DNA of 8,968 nucleotides from positions 1 through 8,968 of the forward strand of contig JAOUDU010000072.1 in assembly GCA_029859085.1 (NCBI GenBank), written 5' to 3'. Position numbers and translations under genes: made by a program. The notes under the pieces are model-generated. The model saw nothing but the letters and a program-made list of their open reading frames with translations, did no database searches and was not told the origin of the DNA. Below are positions 1-6,332 of the stretch, in pieces (position 1 is the stretch's first letter; every line of letters begins with the position of its first letter). This DNA is from Gammaproteobacteria bacterium (lineage in GTDB: Bacteria > Pseudomonadota > Gammaproteobacteria > Pseudomonadales > Halieaceae).

Positions 1-483
1 GCCAGGCTCGGGGCGCTGCCAGCTGCCCGACTTGCCACCGGTTTTCTGCAGCAGTCCCACACTGCGAATTTCCATGCCGCGATCGACGGCCTTGCACATA
101 TCGTAGATGGTGAGGGCGGCCACCGAGACCGCCGTCAGGGCTTCCATTTCCACACCGGTTTTGCCCGAAACCTTGCAACAGGCCTCGATATGAACGCAGG
201 ACTGCTCCACATCGGTGCGAAAGTCGACACTGACAGAGGTGAGCATCAGGGGGTGGCACAGGGGAATCAGGTCGGAACATTTCTTGGCGGCCTGGATGCC
301 CGCCACCCGGGCGACCGCAAGTACATCGCCCTTTTTATGAGCGCCCGCTTCCAGCAGGGACAGGGTTTCAGGGCGCATCACAACCACCGCGGCGGCGACC
401 GCGACACGCTCGGTTACCGCCTTGGCGCCGACGTCCACCATGCGGGCGGCGCCGGTTTCGTCGATGTGGGTGAGTCTGGTCAT
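1..483 (-). CDS. moaC: Cyclic pyranopterin monophosphate synthase MoaC (3' end cut by window edge)
   Basis: MoaC works in the cytoplasm in molybdenum cofactor synthesis. It converts the 3',8-cyclo-GTP product of MoaA into cyclic pyranopterin monophosphate. Translating the minus strand from the ATG at 483-481 gives 161 residues with no stop before the edge. The protein aligns almost without gaps with E. coli MoaC as I remember it (also 161 residues), so only a few residues and the stop should be missing. Visible motifs are KKGD at 50-53 (catalytic Lys51), [11 protein letters not shown] at 71-81, [13 protein letters not shown] at 106-118, and IYDMCKA at 126-132 with Asp128 and Lys131, the active-site pair in E. 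coli numbering. The C-terminal [10 protein letters not shown] also fits. The Shine-Dalgarno is weak. The gene is divergent from the LLM oxidoreductase, so it probably belongs to a moa operon continuing to the left. Identification is very secure. Confidence 0.97.
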   Translation of the reverse strand, partial: MTRLTHIDETGAARMVDVGAKAVTERVAVAAAVVVMRPETLSLLEAGAHKKGDVLAVARVAGIQAAKKCSDLIPLCHPLMLTSVSVDFRTDVEQSCVHIEACCKVSGKTGVEMEALTAVSVAALTIYDMCKAVDRGMEIRSVGLLQKTGGKSGSWQRPEPG

Positions 484-534
484 TTGGCGATCCGCGCTTC
501 GGCTTCGGGCTGGGCTGCACTCATCGGGCGCCTG

Positions 535-564
535 AGTCTATCCAATAGGGACGCCGATTGACAA
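535..564 (-). promoter_or_regulatory. Candidate sigma70 promoter for moaC
   Basis: On the minus strand, TTGTCA (plus 559-564; 5 of 6 match to the -35 consensus) is followed after 18 bp by TAGACT (plus 535-540; 4 of 6 match to the -10). Transcription would start near 528 and leave a leader of about 45 nt before the moaC ATG. The -35 box sits inside an imperfect palindrome, TTGACAATCGTATCAA (558-573), so a repressor site overlapping the promoter is possible. Assigned by eye only. Confidence 0.4.
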
Positions 565-651
565 TCGTATCAAACCCGGCGATATCCGGCGTGATCTACA
601 GCAGGCAGAGGATTGACGCGGAAAGTCAGCGAATGTGGCCGCCGGCCCACA

Positions 652-680
652 TTTGCGTTGTGCGGGTGTTGACGTAAAGT
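652..680 (+). promoter_or_regulatory. Candidate promoter for the LLM oxidoreductase gene
   Basis: TTTGCG (652-657) and TAAAGT (675-680) are separated by 17 bp and lie about 25 bp upstream of the start codon. Both boxes are weak (3 of 6 and 4 of 6 matches). A second possibility is a perfect -35 TTGACA at 558-563 with GATATC at 581-586, also at 17 bp, which would give a leader of about 115 nt. The sequence alone does not decide between them. Confidence 0.3.
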
Positions 681-692
681 AACGCCATCATC

Positions 693-698
693 AAGGAG
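693..698 (+). promoter_or_regulatory. Strong ribosome binding site for the LLM oxidoreductase
   Basis: AAGGAG lies 7 nt before the ATG at 706 and fixes this start. It is one of only two strong Shine-Dalgarno sequences in the window; the other is that of the MerR regulator. It falls in the loop of a possible TGACGT/ACGTCA stem (670-675 with 701-706). Confidence 0.8.
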
Positions 699-705
699 AC
701 ACGTC

Positions 706-1719
706 ATGGCAAAACTTTCACTGGGACTGCAGCTGGGCTACTGGGGCGCACAACCGCCCACCAATCACGTCGAACTGGCGCAGGAGGCCGAGCGGCTGGG
801 ATTCGATTCGGTATGGACCGCCGAGTCCTACGGCAACGACTGCTTTACCCCGCTGGCCTGGATCGGCGCCCGGACCTCCACCATCCGCCTGGGTACATCC
901 GTCGCCCAGCTGTCTGCCCGCACCCCGACCGCCTGCGCGATGGCCGCCCTGGCAATGGATCACCTTTCCGGTGGGCGGATGATCCTGGGACTGGGTGTCT
1001 CCGGTCCGCAGGTGGTGGAGGGCTGGTATGGCCAGCCCTATACGAAACCCCTGACCCGCACCCGCGAGTACGTGGAGATCGTGCGCAAGGTGCTCGCGCG
1101 CAAGGAGCCAGTTACCAGCGACGGCGAGTTCTATCCCCTGCCCTACAACGGCCCCGGCTCATGGGGTATGGGTAAACCCATCAAGTCGATCACGCACCCG
1201 CTGCGGGCGGACCTGCCGATTTTCATCGGTGCTGAGGGCCCGAAAAATGTCGCCCAGACCGCGCAGATCGCCGACGGCTGGCTGCCCCTGTACTACTCCC
1301 CCTACCGCCAGGAGGTCTACGCCGATCAGCTGGTGGGGGCCAAACAGGGCTTTGAAATCGCAGCCCTCACCCTGGTCAACGTCAACGACGACCTCGCCCA
1401 GGCCCTGTACCCGGTCAAGGCCATGCTCGGCTTCTACGTGGGCGGGATGGGCTCCAGCAAGCGCAACTTCCACAAGGAACTGATGGCGCGGATGGGCTTC
1501 GAGGACGAAGCCGAGGAAATCCAGCGCCTGTTTTTCGAGGGCAAGCGCGAGGAGGCTATCGCGATGGTGCCTGACCAGTTCGCCGACGAGATATCCCTGT
1601 CAGGCCCTCCCGACCGTATTCGCGAGCGCATCAGGGACTGGGAAAACTCCCCGGTCACGACCCTGCTGATTCACGGTGATATCGGTTTGCTGCGCACTAT
1701 GGCAGAGTGGGTGCTCTGA
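706..1719 (+). CDS. LLM-class flavin/F420-dependent oxidoreductase, Rv3520c type
   Basis: A 337-residue luciferase-like TIM-barrel oxidoreductase. Members use FMN or coenzyme F420 to oxidise or reduce small organic substrates in the cytoplasm. The N-terminal GLQLGYWGAQPP (7-18), the QLSARTPTACAMAALAMDHL stretch (68-87), GGRMILGLGVSGPQVVEGW (89-107), the ITHPLRADLPIFIGAEGPKN stretch in the middle and the FYVGGMG segment closely resemble mycobacterial Rv3520c as I remember it. That family (TIGR03559) is predicted to use F420. Length is normal for the family and the start is supported by AAGGAG. The gene leads a same-strand series with two transporters and a 2-oxoglutarate dioxygenase, which suggests oxidation of an imported compound. 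Cofactor and substrate cannot be read from the sequence. The family call is secure; F420 use is inference. Confidence 0.9.
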   Translation: MAKLSLGLQLGYWGAQPPTNHVELAQEAERLGFDSVWTAESYGNDCFTPLAWIGARTSTIRLGTSVAQLSARTPTACAMAALAMDHLSGGRMILGLGVSGPQVVEGWYGQPYTKPLTRTREYVEIVRKVLARKEPVTSDGEFYPLPYNGPGSWGMGKPIKSITHPLRADLPIFIGAEGPKNVAQTAQIADGWLPLYYSPYRQEVYADQLVGAKQGFEIAALTLVNVNDDLAQALYPVKAMLGFYVGGMGSSKRNFHKELMARMGFEDEAEEIQRLFFEGKREEAIAMVPDQFADEISLSGPPDRIRERIRDWENSPVTTLLIHGDIGLLRTMAEWVL

Positions 1720-1720
1720 C

Positions 1721-1737
1721 CCCGCGGGCGCCGCGGG
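1721..1737 (+). other. GC-rich perfect hairpin directly after the LLM gene
   Basis: CCCGCGG (1721-1727) and CCGCGGG (1731-1737) form a perfect 7-bp stem with a 3-nt GCG loop, starting 2 nt after the stop codon. It is followed by ATTAAAAACAAAAATAAT, which is A-rich rather than T-rich, so it is not a standard intrinsic terminator on either strand. It could protect or separate the upstream mRNA, or be a processing point between the oxidoreductase and the transporter. Confidence 0.5.
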
Positions 1738-1770
1738 ATTAAAAACAAAAATAATACGGGTATCGCCGCC

Positions 1771-3054
1771 ATGGTAAAGGACGATCCACCGGGCACTACG
1801 GACTATTCGACGGCCTACCGGCACTTCGCCCTGGTCATGCTCACCGCGGTGTACGCCCTCAACTTTATCGACCGGCAGATCCTGGTCATCCTGCAGGAAC
1901 CCATCAAGGCCGAGATGGGTCTCAGTGACGCCCAGCTGGGCCTGCTCAGCGGCTTTGCCTTCGCTGTGATTTATGTCACCGCAGGTATTCCCATCGCCTA
2001 CTGGGCGGACCGCGGCAACCGCCGCAACGTCGTGTCCCTGGCCGTGGCGGTCTGGAGCGGCATGACCGCGCTTTCCGGCCTGGCCCAGAACTACGGCCAG
2101 TTGCTGCTCGCCAGGGTGGGCGTAGGCCTGGGTGAGGCCGGCGGCAGCCCGCCGGCGCACTCCATGATCAGCGACTATTACCCTCCCGAGCAGCGGGCGA
2201 CGGCGTTGTCGTTCTACTCGTCGGGCATTTATTTCGGCATCCTGCTCGGCTTCCTGTTCGGCGGGGTGATTGCCGATACTTTCGGCTGGCGCATGGCCTT
2301 TATGGTGGTGGGTTTGCCGGGTGTGTTGTTTGCGGTGGTTCTGAGGATGACTCTCAGGGAACCGCGCAGGGGCCAATGGGAAAAGACCACCCCGAAAGGG
2401 CCGCAGCCCGGGCTGAAAGAGGCGATTGCACTGCTTCGCGACCGGCCCTCGTTCTGGTATACCGCGCTGGGGAGCGCCCTGGCCTCCTATGTCGCCTACG
2501 GCAATGGCAACTTCCTGCCCTCGTTCCTGATCCGCAATCACGAGATGAGCATCGCCGAGGTCGGGGCTGTGCTGGCGCTGGTCGCGGGCGTGTCCGGGGC
2601 CATCGGCACCTTCCTCGGTGGCTACCTGAGTGACAAATTCGGCAAGAAAGATATGCGCTGGTACCTGTGGATACCGATTATCGGCATCTCCCTGGCTTAT
2701 GTTCCCTACCTGAACCTGTTGTTGACGGACAATATCAGGACCGGGCTCGGCATGTTTTTTTTCGCGGCGATTCTCAATTCGTTTTACCTCGGCCCGAGTA
2801 TCGCCGTGTCCCACGCCCTGGTCGAACCCGGCATGCGCGCGCTGACCTCCGCCGTCCTCTTCTTTGTCCTGAATATGATCGGCCTGGGGTTGGGGCCGCT
2901 CCTGACGGGCTTGGTCAGCGACCTGCTGGTGCCCGCTTACGGTGACCAGGCACTGCGCTATTCCATGCTGGTGACGTCGCAGGTTTACCTGCTGGCAATA
3001 CTGATGTACGCGCTGGCGGCAAAACGCCTGCCGGCAGATCTCGCCAAGCGCTGA
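1771..3054 (+). CDS. MFS transporter, spinster-like family
   Basis: A 427-residue inner-membrane transporter of the major facilitator superfamily with about 12 hydrophobic segments. The spinster-like signature is visible: NFIDRQIL at 31-38 in helix 1; the motif A loop GIPIAYWADRGNRR at 72-85 between helices 2 and 3; ARVGVGLGEAGGSPPA at 114-129; then SDYYPPEQRATALSFY. A charged cytoplasmic linker near residues 195-215 separates the two halves. Bacterial relatives often sit beside catabolic genes for hydrophobic or aromatic compounds, but the substrate is unknown. The gene starts 51 bp after the LLM gene, behind a hairpin. No good Shine-Dalgarno precedes the ATG at 1771, but the next in-frame Met (residue 23) lies inside helix 1, so this start is preferred. 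Family call secure; direction and substrate not determinable. Confidence 0.9.
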   Translation: MVKDDPPGTTDYSTAYRHFALVMLTAVYALNFIDRQILVILQEPIKAEMGLSDAQLGLLSGFAFAVIYVTAGIPIAYWADRGNRRNVVSLAVAVWSGMTALSGLAQNYGQLLLARVGVGLGEAGGSPPAHSMISDYYPPEQRATALSFYSSGIYFGILLGFLFGGVIADTFGWRMAFMVVGLPGVLFAVVLRMTLREPRRGQWEKTTPKGPQPGLKEAIALLRDRPSFWYTALGSALASYVAYGNGNFLPSFLIRNHEMSIAEVGAVLALVAGVSGAIGTFLGGYLSDKFGKKDMRWYLWIPIIGISLAYVPYLNLLLTDNIRTGLGMFFFAAILNSFYLGPSIAVSHALVEPGMRALTSAVLFFVLNMIGLGLGPLLTGLVSDLLVPAYGDQALRYSMLVTSQVYLLAILMYALAAKRLPADLAKR

Positions 3055-3097
3055 GGCATCATGCGCCGGGGGATCAATATGACAGGAATGGGCTTTC

Positions 3098-4528
3098 GTG
3101 CAGGCCACTAGCGTCCGACGCCGGCTGGTCTATGCCTCCGGGGTGGTCACCTACGCCCTGAAAGATGCCGCCTTCGGCGCCTTTGTCCTGTTCTATTACA
3201 AACAGGTGCTGGGACTCAGCGGCACACTGACCGGGCTGGCCATCGCCCTGTCGGTTGTGTGGGATGCGATCTCGGACCCGCTGGTTGGCGCCTGGTCTGA
3301 CAAACTGCGCTCCCGCTGGGGACGCCGGCATCCCTTGATGCTCGCCTCGGTTCTGCCCCTGGCCCTGAGTTTCGTCGCTGTGTTCTGGCCGCCGGAGCTG
3401 GCTCTGGGCAGCCAGCAGTCCCTGTTTTACTGGTTGCTGGGGAGCGTATTGCTGCTGCGCACGGCCCTGACATTCTTCATGGTGCCCTATCTCGCCCTGG
3501 GCGCCGAGATTTCCACCGACTACCACGAGCGCACGCTGCTGGCCAGCGCCCGCACCAACCTGGGCTGGTTTGTCGGCGTGCTGGTGCCGGCCACATCACT
3601 CGCCCTGATTTTCACGTCGCAGGACGGCGTGGACGGGCGCTTTGTCACCGGCCATTACCACGCCTACGGGTTGCTCAGCGCGCTGGGAGTGATGATCGCC
3701 AGCTGGATCTGCATCAGGGGCACGCAGCCCTACATCCCCACCCTGCCGCAGGGCGGCCATACACCCGGGTCGAGCATGTGGCGGGATATCGCCGACACTT
3801 TTCGCAACCGCAATTTTCGCCTGGTGGTGATTCTCGAGACCGTGCTCGGTGGCATGGGAGGCATTGTCAGCACCCTGCTGATGGTGACCTACACCTATTT
3901 CTGGCAGCTGGACACTGCGGCGATATCGATCCTGTTTGCCGGGCCGTCCCTGCTGGCGGTGCTGCTGGTCACCACCAGTTCACGCCTCGTCAACCGGCGC
4001 TTCGAAAAGCAGCAGTTGCTGCGCCTGAGCTGCCTACTCGGCGCGCTGAACCTGCTGTGGCTCACACCGCTGAAGTTGCTGGGTTGGCTGCCGGAGAACG
4101 GCAGCCTGGTGTTTGCGCTGATTTTTCTCAACTACACCATCAACACCACCTTCAGCATCCTGCGCACGGTATCCAACCATGCGCTGCTGGCCGATATCGC
4201 CGACGAGCAGGACCTCGCCACCGGCAAGCGGCAGGAGGGGGTGATGTTCGCCGCGGCGTTCTTCGCCGCCAAGTTTATCAGCGGCTTCGGCTACCTGGTG
4301 GCCGGACCTTTCCTCGACCTGATCGGGCTGGAGGCGGGGATGCAACCGGGGCAGGCCCCGCCCGGCGTTATCTGGGGCCTGGGCCTGATCATGGGCCCGG
4401 GACTGGCGCTGCTGCTCGCCATTCCCGCCTGGGTGGCATTCCGGATAGACCTCAACATGCATGCCCAGTTGCAGATCCAGCAGGCCCTTCAAACGCGGGG
4501 GCCGGTGAACGCCAGCGCCGGCTCCTGA
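3098..4528 (+). CDS. GPH-family (MelB-like) cation symporter, MFS
   Basis: A 476-residue polytopic membrane protein of the glycoside-pentoside-hexuronide:cation symporter family. In the first half, LKDAAFG (21-27) carries the Lys-Asp pair seen in MelB helix I. VVWDAISDPLVGAWSDKLRS (53-72) carries Asp56 and Asp60, equivalent to the MelB cation-binding Asp55 and Asp59. WGRRHP follows at 74-79. MVPYLALGAEIS, a later family motif, is also present. The cation site looks intact, so Na+ or H+ coupling is expected; the substrate need not be a sugar. The start is a GTG at 3098 with AGGAA at 3084-3088; ATGs just upstream are in another frame and stop at once. The gap from the spinster-like gene is 43 bp, so co-transcription is likely. 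Having two unrelated MFS families side by side is unusual. It may import a related compound or export a product. Confidence 0.9.
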   Translation: MQATSVRRRLVYASGVVTYALKDAAFGAFVLFYYKQVLGLSGTLTGLAIALSVVWDAISDPLVGAWSDKLRSRWGRRHPLMLASVLPLALSFVAVFWPPELALGSQQSLFYWLLGSVLLLRTALTFFMVPYLALGAEISTDYHERTLLASARTNLGWFVGVLVPATSLALIFTSQDGVDGRFVTGHYHAYGLLSALGVMIASWICIRGTQPYIPTLPQGGHTPGSSMWRDIADTFRNRNFRLVVILETVLGGMGGIVSTLLMVTYTYFWQLDTAAISILFAGPSLLAVLLVTTSSRLVNRRFEKQQLLRLSCLLGALNLLWLTPLKLLGWLPENGSLVFALIFLNYTINTTFSILRTVSNHALLADIADEQDLATGKRQEGVMFAAAFFAAKFISGFGYLVAGPFLDLIGLEAGMQPGQAPPGVIWGLGLIMGPGLALLLAIPAWVAFRIDLNMHAQLQIQQALQTRGPVNASAGS

Positions 4529-4560
4529 GGAGTTCCCTCTGTGCAATCCCGCCCCGGCGG

Positions 4561-4589
4561 TGGCCTCACCGCGCGAGGCGCTATATGAT
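4561..4589 (+). promoter_or_regulatory. Candidate promoter for the dioxygenase gene
   Basis: TATGAT (4584-4589; 5 of 6 match to the -10) is followed by TGCGCGC and preceded after 17 bp by a poor -35, TGGCCT (4561-4566). It lies in the 103-bp gap after the GPH transporter. Transcription would begin near 4596, after the upstream GTG at 4560 and before the ATG at 4632, which supports the shorter protein. The -10 plus TGC context resembles the candidates before yebC and rudS. Confidence 0.35.
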
Positions 4590-4631
4590 TGCGCGCTGCA
4601 CAAGCCACCCGGGACCCGCCAGAGTTCAGCC

Positions 4632-5486
4632 ATGTCCGAGAACCAGCCTTTCGTCGTCTCCAGAGCAGACGAGGAACCCGCCCGATTGCGGGCCCGCTTC
4701 CAGGAACTGGGCTACCTGTTTTTCAAGCGACAGGTGGACGCCCGGACCTGCGACCGGCTACTGGCGTCCCTGCTGGCGCAGACCAACGGCCAGGTTGCGC
4801 TGGACCCGGACACCGGCCTGCCGGTCCTGCGCGGCCGGCCCTTCGTGGAGTCGGATGAGGACTGGGACGACATTTACCCGCGGATCCAGTCACTGGAGGA
4901 GTTTCACAGCTTCTTCCACGGCGCACCGATACTGGAACTGATGCGCCTGGTGACAGGCACGGATGTTTTTGTCTACCCGATGAAAATGGCACGTATTTCG
5001 ACCCCCGGGAAAATCGGTTTTGAAACCCCGCCCCACCAGGACGCTTACTCCCACCACGCCGGGCCCACCATGGCGGGCATCTGGGTGGCACTGCACGACA
5101 TCTCCACCCCGATGGGCCGGGTGAAAGTGCTGCCGGGCTCCCACAAGGGTGGCGTGCGCAAGGTCTTTACCGCCGAGGGAGTCGGCGGGGTGCAGTGCGA
5201 AATCTATCCCGGGGAGACCACCTGGCATGTGTCGGATTCGGATCGGGGCGACGTGCTGATATTCCATTCTGCCACCGTCCACCGGGCGGAGCCGAATATC
5301 ACCGGCAGCACCGTGCGAATGAGCGTGGACACCCGCTTCTGCGACTACGGCGCCCCGGTCTTTTTTACCAATCTCGAGCCCCACCACGGCTGGCGCATCG
5401 AGGGCCTCGACTGGGATCGCGTCTACCGGGACTGGCACAGCAGCGACTACCAGTATTACTGGCGGGACTACCCCGCCCTGTTCTGA
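4632..5486 (+). CDS. Phytanoyl-CoA dioxygenase (PhyH) family Fe(II)/2-oxoglutarate oxygenase
   Basis: A 284-residue cytoplasmic non-haem iron oxygenase. Such enzymes couple oxidative decarboxylation of 2-oxoglutarate to hydroxylation of a substrate. The iron triad is readable: His135 and Asp137 in PPHQDAY (133-139) and His217 in FHSATVHRAEPN (211-222). Arg229 in VRMSVDTRF (228-236) is the expected 2-oxoglutarate carboxylate binder. VLPGSHKGG (166-174) is the conserved turn of the PhyH fold. The active site therefore looks complete. The ATG at 4632 is chosen although the frame is open from a GTG at 4560, because the extra 24 residues look non-conserved, lack a Shine-Dalgarno and span a candidate promoter. 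The gene follows two transporters and an LLM oxidoreductase, consistent with oxidation of an imported lipid-like or polycyclic molecule. The substrate is unknown; acyl-CoA specificity should not be assumed. Confidence 0.88.
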   Translation: MSENQPFVVSRADEEPARLRARFQELGYLFFKRQVDARTCDRLLASLLAQTNGQVALDPDTGLPVLRGRPFVESDEDWDDIYPRIQSLEEFHSFFHGAPILELMRLVTGTDVFVYPMKMARISTPGKIGFETPPHQDAYSHHAGPTMAGIWVALHDISTPMGRVKVLPGSHKGGVRKVFTAEGVGGVQCEIYPGETTWHVSDSDRGDVLIFHSATVHRAEPNITGSTVRMSVDTRFCDYGAPVFFTNLEPHHGWRIEGLDWDRVYRDWHSSDYQYYWRDYPALF

Positions 5487-5497
5487 GTGCAAAGCAG

Positions 5498-5526
5498 GCC
5501 CGAGCGGATGCAGCAGGGGGTCGGGC
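5498..5526 (+). other. Weak inverted repeat after the dioxygenase gene
   Basis: GCCCGA (5498-5503) can pair with TCGGGC (5521-5526) across a 17-nt loop, 11 nt after the stop codon. No T-tract follows, so this is at best a factor-assisted end of transcription. Confidence 0.2.
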
Positions 5527-5539
5527 GGCATGATTGCTC

Positions 5540-5568
5540 TGGATTCTCGCAGGCGGAGTGATTATATT
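5540..5568 (+). promoter_or_regulatory. Candidate sigma70 promoter for the YebC-family gene
   Basis: TATATT (5563-5568; 5 of 6 match to the -10) is followed by GCCTGC, and TGGATT (5540-5545; weak -35) lies 17 bp upstream. Transcription would start near 5575, giving a leader of about 25 nt. It marks the yebC-like gene as a transcription unit separate from the dioxygenase. Confidence 0.45.
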
Positions 5569-5600
5569 GCCTGCGTTTTCAGCCGCAACGGGTTAACCAT

Positions 5601-6314
5601 ATGGGCCGCGCCTACCAGAACCGCAAAGTCTCGATGGCCAAGACATCGGACGCCAAGGCCCGGGTATACAGCAAGTATGCCCGGGAAATCTATGTCACCG
5701 GCAAAGCCGGCGGCACCGATCCTGTAGGCAACCTGGCCCTGCGCAGCCTGATCGAGCGGGCCAAGAAAGACCAGGTCCCCACCCATGTCATAGACAAGGC
5801 CATCGAGAAGGCGAAAGGCGGCGGCGGCGAGGATTTCGCGGTAGCGCGTTACGAGGGTTTCGGCCCCGGGGGCTGCATGGTGATCGTCGAGTGCCTGACC
5901 GACAACGCCAACCGCACAATCGGTGACGTCCGCGCCTGCTTCACCAAGACCAAGTGCAAACTGGGCACACCGGGCAGCGTAAGCCACCTGTTCGACCACA
6001 GCGCGATCCTCGTGTTTGCCGGCGACGACGAGGAGGCTGCACTGGAAGCGCTGCTGATGGCGGATGTGGACGTCACCGACCTGGAATGCGAAGACGGCAA
6101 AATCAGCGTCTTCGTGCCTACAACCGAGCACTACAAGGCCAAACAGGCGCTACTGGATGCCTTCGGTGACATCGACTTCGAGATGGACGAGGTGCAGTTC
6201 ATACCGCAGAGCACCACTACCCTGGGAGCTGATGACCAGCTCGTGCTCGATCGCCTGCTCGATATGCTCAACTACCTCGACGACGTCCAGAACGTCTACT
6301 GCAGCGCGGCGTAA
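5601..6314 (+). CDS. YebC/PmpR (TACO1) family protein
   Basis: A 237-residue cytoplasmic protein of the YebC family. Members were first described as DNA-binding regulators (PmpR). More recent work on YebC and mitochondrial TACO1 shows a role in translation, helping ribosomes through difficult stretches such as polyproline. The whole family pattern is present: MGRAYQNRK at the N terminus, KVSMAKTSDAKARVYSKYAR, then LIERAKKDQVPTHVIDKAIE (residues 51-70), a GGGGEDF turn, YEGFGPGGCMVIVECLTDNA, GSVSHLFDH, the acidic GDDEEA and LMADVDVTD, and DDVQNVY near the C terminus. The MGRAYQNRK start marks the gammaproteobacterial variant group rather than the classic ruvC-linked YebC that begins MAGHSKW. 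The Shine-Dalgarno is weak. The gene converges on the MerR regulator with an 18-bp gap; CGCGGC (6305-6310) and GCCGCG (6337-6342) flank the gap but no T-tract is present. Confidence 0.93.
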   Translation: MGRAYQNRKVSMAKTSDAKARVYSKYAREIYVTGKAGGTDPVGNLALRSLIERAKKDQVPTHVIDKAIEKAKGGGGEDFAVARYEGFGPGGCMVIVECLTDNANRTIGDVRACFTKTKCKLGTPGSVSHLFDHSAILVFAGDDEEAALEALLMADVDVTDLECEDGKISVFVPTTEHYKAKQALLDAFGDIDFEMDEVQFIPQSTTTLGADDQLVLDRLLDMLNYLDDVQNVYCSAA

Positions 6315-6332
6315 GCCCCCGGCTCGACCCGT

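Noticed and set aside
480..524. A 14-residue leader reading frame ([14 protein letters not shown]) whose TGA overlaps the moaC ATG
   Set aside because: The ATGA overlap would suit translational coupling, but the frame is very short and has only a poor Shine-Dalgarno, so there is not enough to call a gene.
190..561. A 123-codon plus-strand open frame at the left
   Set aside because: It is antisense to moaC, whose catalytic residues are all readable on the minus strand.
1600..3108. A 502-codon open frame on the minus strand opposite the spinster-like transporter
   Set aside because: Its translation is rich in Gln, His, Arg and Gly without any family motif, and it lies opposite a clear MFS gene. 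Long antisense frames are common in GC-rich coding DNA.
3778..4941. A 387-codon plus-strand open frame overlapping the GPH transporter and the dioxygenase
   Set aside because: The translation is Arg/Pro/Ala-rich and motif-free, and it overlaps two convincing genes in another frame.
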